24,636 bases of DNA, from NCBI GenBank assembly GCA_050743265.1, contig JBOGEN010000219.1, positions 1-24,636 on the forward strand, given 5' to 3'. Below are positions 23,261 through 24,636 of the stretch, in pieces; the stretch's first letter is position 1, and every line of letters starts with the position of its first letter. Origin of the DNA: JBOGEN01 sp050743265. Lineage in GTDB: Bacteria > Actinomycetota > Actinomycetes > JBOGEN01. Below the pieces are notes generated by a model that searched no databases, had not been told where the DNA came from, and saw only the letters and a list, made by a program, of their open reading frames with translations. The position numbers were made by a program, and so were the translations under genes.

Positions 23261-23971
23261 GTGAGCGAGCAGACCACGAACCCACGCCAGAACGTCACGT
23301 TCGCCAGCAACGGGCAGCAGGCCCACGGCTACCTGGCGGTCCCGTCCTCCGGGTCGGGGCCGGGTGTCGTCGTCATCCAGGAGTGGTGGGGCCTCACCGA
23401 TCACATCTCCGGGGTCTGCGACCGTCTCGCGGCCGAGGGCTTCGTCGCCCTGGCGCCCGACCTGTTCGGCGGGGCGACCACGCACGACGCGGAGGAGGCC
23501 GGGCGCCTCATGGGCGAGCTGCCGGTCGACCGTGCCGCACGGGACCTGTCCGGTGCTGTCGACTACCTGCTCGGCCACGACGCGGTGACCGGAGGGCAGG
23601 TCGGCGTCGTCGGCTTCTGCATGGGCGGCGGGTTCGTCCTGCACCTCGCGGCCCTTGCGGGCGACAAGGTCGGCGCGGCGGTGGACTTCTACAACGTCTT
23701 CAAGTCCGAGCCCGACCTGTCCGGCATCCGCGCCGCCGTGCAGGGGCACTTCGGGGAGCAGGACGCGTTCTACCCGGTCGAGCAGGCCCGCGCGCTGGAG
23801 GTGCAGTTGCGCGAGAAGACCGGTGCCGCCGAGGTGGAGTTCTTCTACTACCCGGCCGGGCACGCCTTCCACAACGACGAGAACCTCATCGGCACACACG
23901 ACGCGGACCACGCGGCCACGGCGTGGTCGCGCACCGTCGACTTCCTGGGCCGCCACCTCAAGAGGAGCTGA
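23261..23971 (+). CDS. Dienelactone hydrolase-family alpha/beta hydrolase
   Basis: Cytosolic alpha/beta hydrolase with a Cys-Asp-His triad. The 236 aa contain QEWWGL (E41), GFCMGGGFVLHLA (nucleophile C120), FGEQDAFYP (D168) and YYPAGHAFHND (H201), matching carboxymethylenebutenolidase relatives. GTG start at 23261, with GAAAGG about 10 bases upstream. It is divergent from the permease and convergent on the PucR-type gene (33-base gap). No aromatic ring-cleavage genes are nearby, so dienelactone is unlikely to be its substrate. It could hydrolyse a pathway intermediate or be unrelated. Confidence 0.9.
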   Translation: MSEQTTNPRQNVTFASNGQQAHGYLAVPSSGSGPGVVVIQEWWGLTDHISGVCDRLAAEGFVALAPDLFGGATTHDAEEAGRLMGELPVDRAARDLSGAVDYLLGHDAVTGGQVGVVGFCMGGGFVLHLAALAGDKVGAAVDFYNVFKSEPDLSGIRAAVQGHFGEQDAFYPVEQARALEVQLREKTGAAEVEFFYYPAGHAFHNDENLIGTHDADHAATAWSRTVDFLGRHLKRS

Positions 23972-24004
23972 GCAGCCAGCCCCATCGGGAGCGCCGTCAG
24001 CCCG

Positions 24005-24636
24005 TCAGACCCCGCGCATCTGCACGACGAGCAGGGCAAGGGAGAGCGACAGGCGCAGGTGCGGGTCGACGGTGAACGGGCCGACGATGCGCTCGAGCTT
24101 GCCGATCCGGTATCGCAAGGTGTTGTAGTGGAAGTGGAGCCGCCGTGCTGTCTCGGCCACGTTGAGGTTGGTCTCGAGCAGCACCTGCAGCGTGCGGCGC
24201 AGGTCCTCGGCGTCGGGGTCGGTCGGGTCGGCGAGCTCGCCGAGCGTCTCCGTGGCGAACGTGCGCAGCTCCGCCCCGTCCGGCACGAGTCCGAGCAGGC
24301 GATACACACCCAGCCCGTCGAAGTGCGCCACACCGCCGGGCCCGTGAAGCTGGCGTCCCACCCGGACGGCAGTGCGGGCCTGCTCGTAGGCGTCCGGCAG
24401 CGCGGCGACGCCCTCGACGACGCGGCTGATCCCCACCGTGACGGGGCACCGCGGCGCGGCCGGGTCGGCGGCCAGCGCTGCGACCAGCTCCCGCCCGAGC
24501 CGGACGAGGTCACCGTCCGCCGGCTCCCCCAGGACGCCCACGGCTTCGGCGGTGAACCCGGCGGACGCGGCCGCGGGGTCGCGTGAGCGGACGGCGGACA
24601 GCCAGGCGGCGGCGAGCCGGTCGGCCACGCCCGGCC
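24005..24636 (-). CDS. PucR-family transcriptional regulator, C-terminal part (cut by window end)
   Basis: DNA-binding C-terminal half of a PucR/CdaR-type regulator, the class that controls purine and other nitrogen-compound catabolism. The frame is open to the window edge; GTG at 24628 has no Shine-Dalgarno and would leave the protein without most of its sensor part, so the gene almost certainly continues. Visible are a GGDEF-like remnant (VTVGISRVVEGVAALPDAYEQARTA) and the PucR helix-turn-helix LLETNLNVAETARRLHFHYNTLRYRIGKLERIVG read in two pieces (LLETNLNVAETARRL, then HYNTLRYRIGKLE). The product ends LVVQMRGV. It is the best candidate regulator of the cluster. Confidence 0.88.
   Translation of the reverse strand, partial: PGVADRLAAAWLSAVRSRDPAAASAGFTAEAVGVLGEPADGDLVRLGRELVAALAADPAAPRCPVTVGISRVVEGVAALPDAYEQARTAVRVGRQLHGPGGVAHFDGLGVYRLLGLVPDGAELRTFATETLGELADPTDPDAEDLRRTLQVLLETNLNVAETARRLHFHYNTLRYRIGKLERIVGPFTVDPHLRLSLSLALLVVQMRGV

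Noticed and set aside
1..24636. CRISPR arrays, tRNA or rRNA genes, transposases, integrases or attachment repeats
   Set aside because: No regularly spaced repeats, cloverleaf-like sequence or recombinase motifs were seen on reading; a covariance-model scan was not possible here.

Overview
The window reads as chromosomal DNA of a high-GC actinobacterium, probably of the Micrococcales type. The evidence is very high GC with strong G/C at third codon positions, many GTG starts, many 4-base ATGA/GTGA gene overlaps, and the gene order pheS - TrmH-type methyltransferase - rplT - rpmI - infC - DUF1844 - SseB. The genus cannot be fixed from this sequence alone.

Region 1 (1-4816) is housekeeping. A minus-strand translation block runs infC, rpmI, rplT, an rRNA/tRNA 2'-O-methyltransferase and pheS (pheT would follow outside the window). 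infC starts at ATC behind a strong Shine-Dalgarno and has a hairpin-rich leader. A DUF1844 gene diverges from infC and converges on an SseB-family gene.

Region 2 (4861-24636) is a roughly 20-kb catabolic island, almost all on the minus strand. In transcription order from the right it holds: a PucR-type regulator (cut by the window end), a convergent dienelactone-hydrolase-like gene (+), an NCS2 permease with a UraA-like signature, a CoxM/CoxS/CoxL-type molybdenum hydroxylase with a CoxG-type accessory protein, a broken cytosine-deaminase-like amidohydrolase, a secreted CAP-domain protein, HyuA/HyuB (ATP-dependent hydantoinase/oxoprolinase type), a family III CoA transferase translationally coupled to a fused AccD-AccA carboxyltransferase, a carbamate kinase, and a ring-opening amidohydrolase of the barbiturase/cyanuric acid hydrolase family.

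The most economical reading is an oxidative pyrimidine (uracil/thymine to barbiturate) pathway. The permease imports the base, the Mo-enzyme hydroxylates it to a barbiturate, barbiturase opens the ring to ureidomalonate, HyuAB or another hydrolase cleaves the ureido product, carbamate kinase recovers ATP from a carbamoyl product, and the CoA transferase plus fused carboxyltransferase would activate and decarboxylate (methyl)malonate to (acetyl/propionyl)-CoA. The barbiturase route itself is established biochemistry; the HyuAB, carbamate kinase and CoA-transferase/carboxyltransferase assignments are inference from co-location. The cytosine-deaminase-like gene that would feed cytosine in carries an in-frame stop, a frameshift and a large internal deletion.

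Candidate regulatory DNA includes a GGCAAC-N2-CTGCC element upstream of both hyuA and the carbamate kinase, a 10-bp direct repeat at 21-bp spacing upstream of the CoA transferase, and a strong hairpin after the permease.
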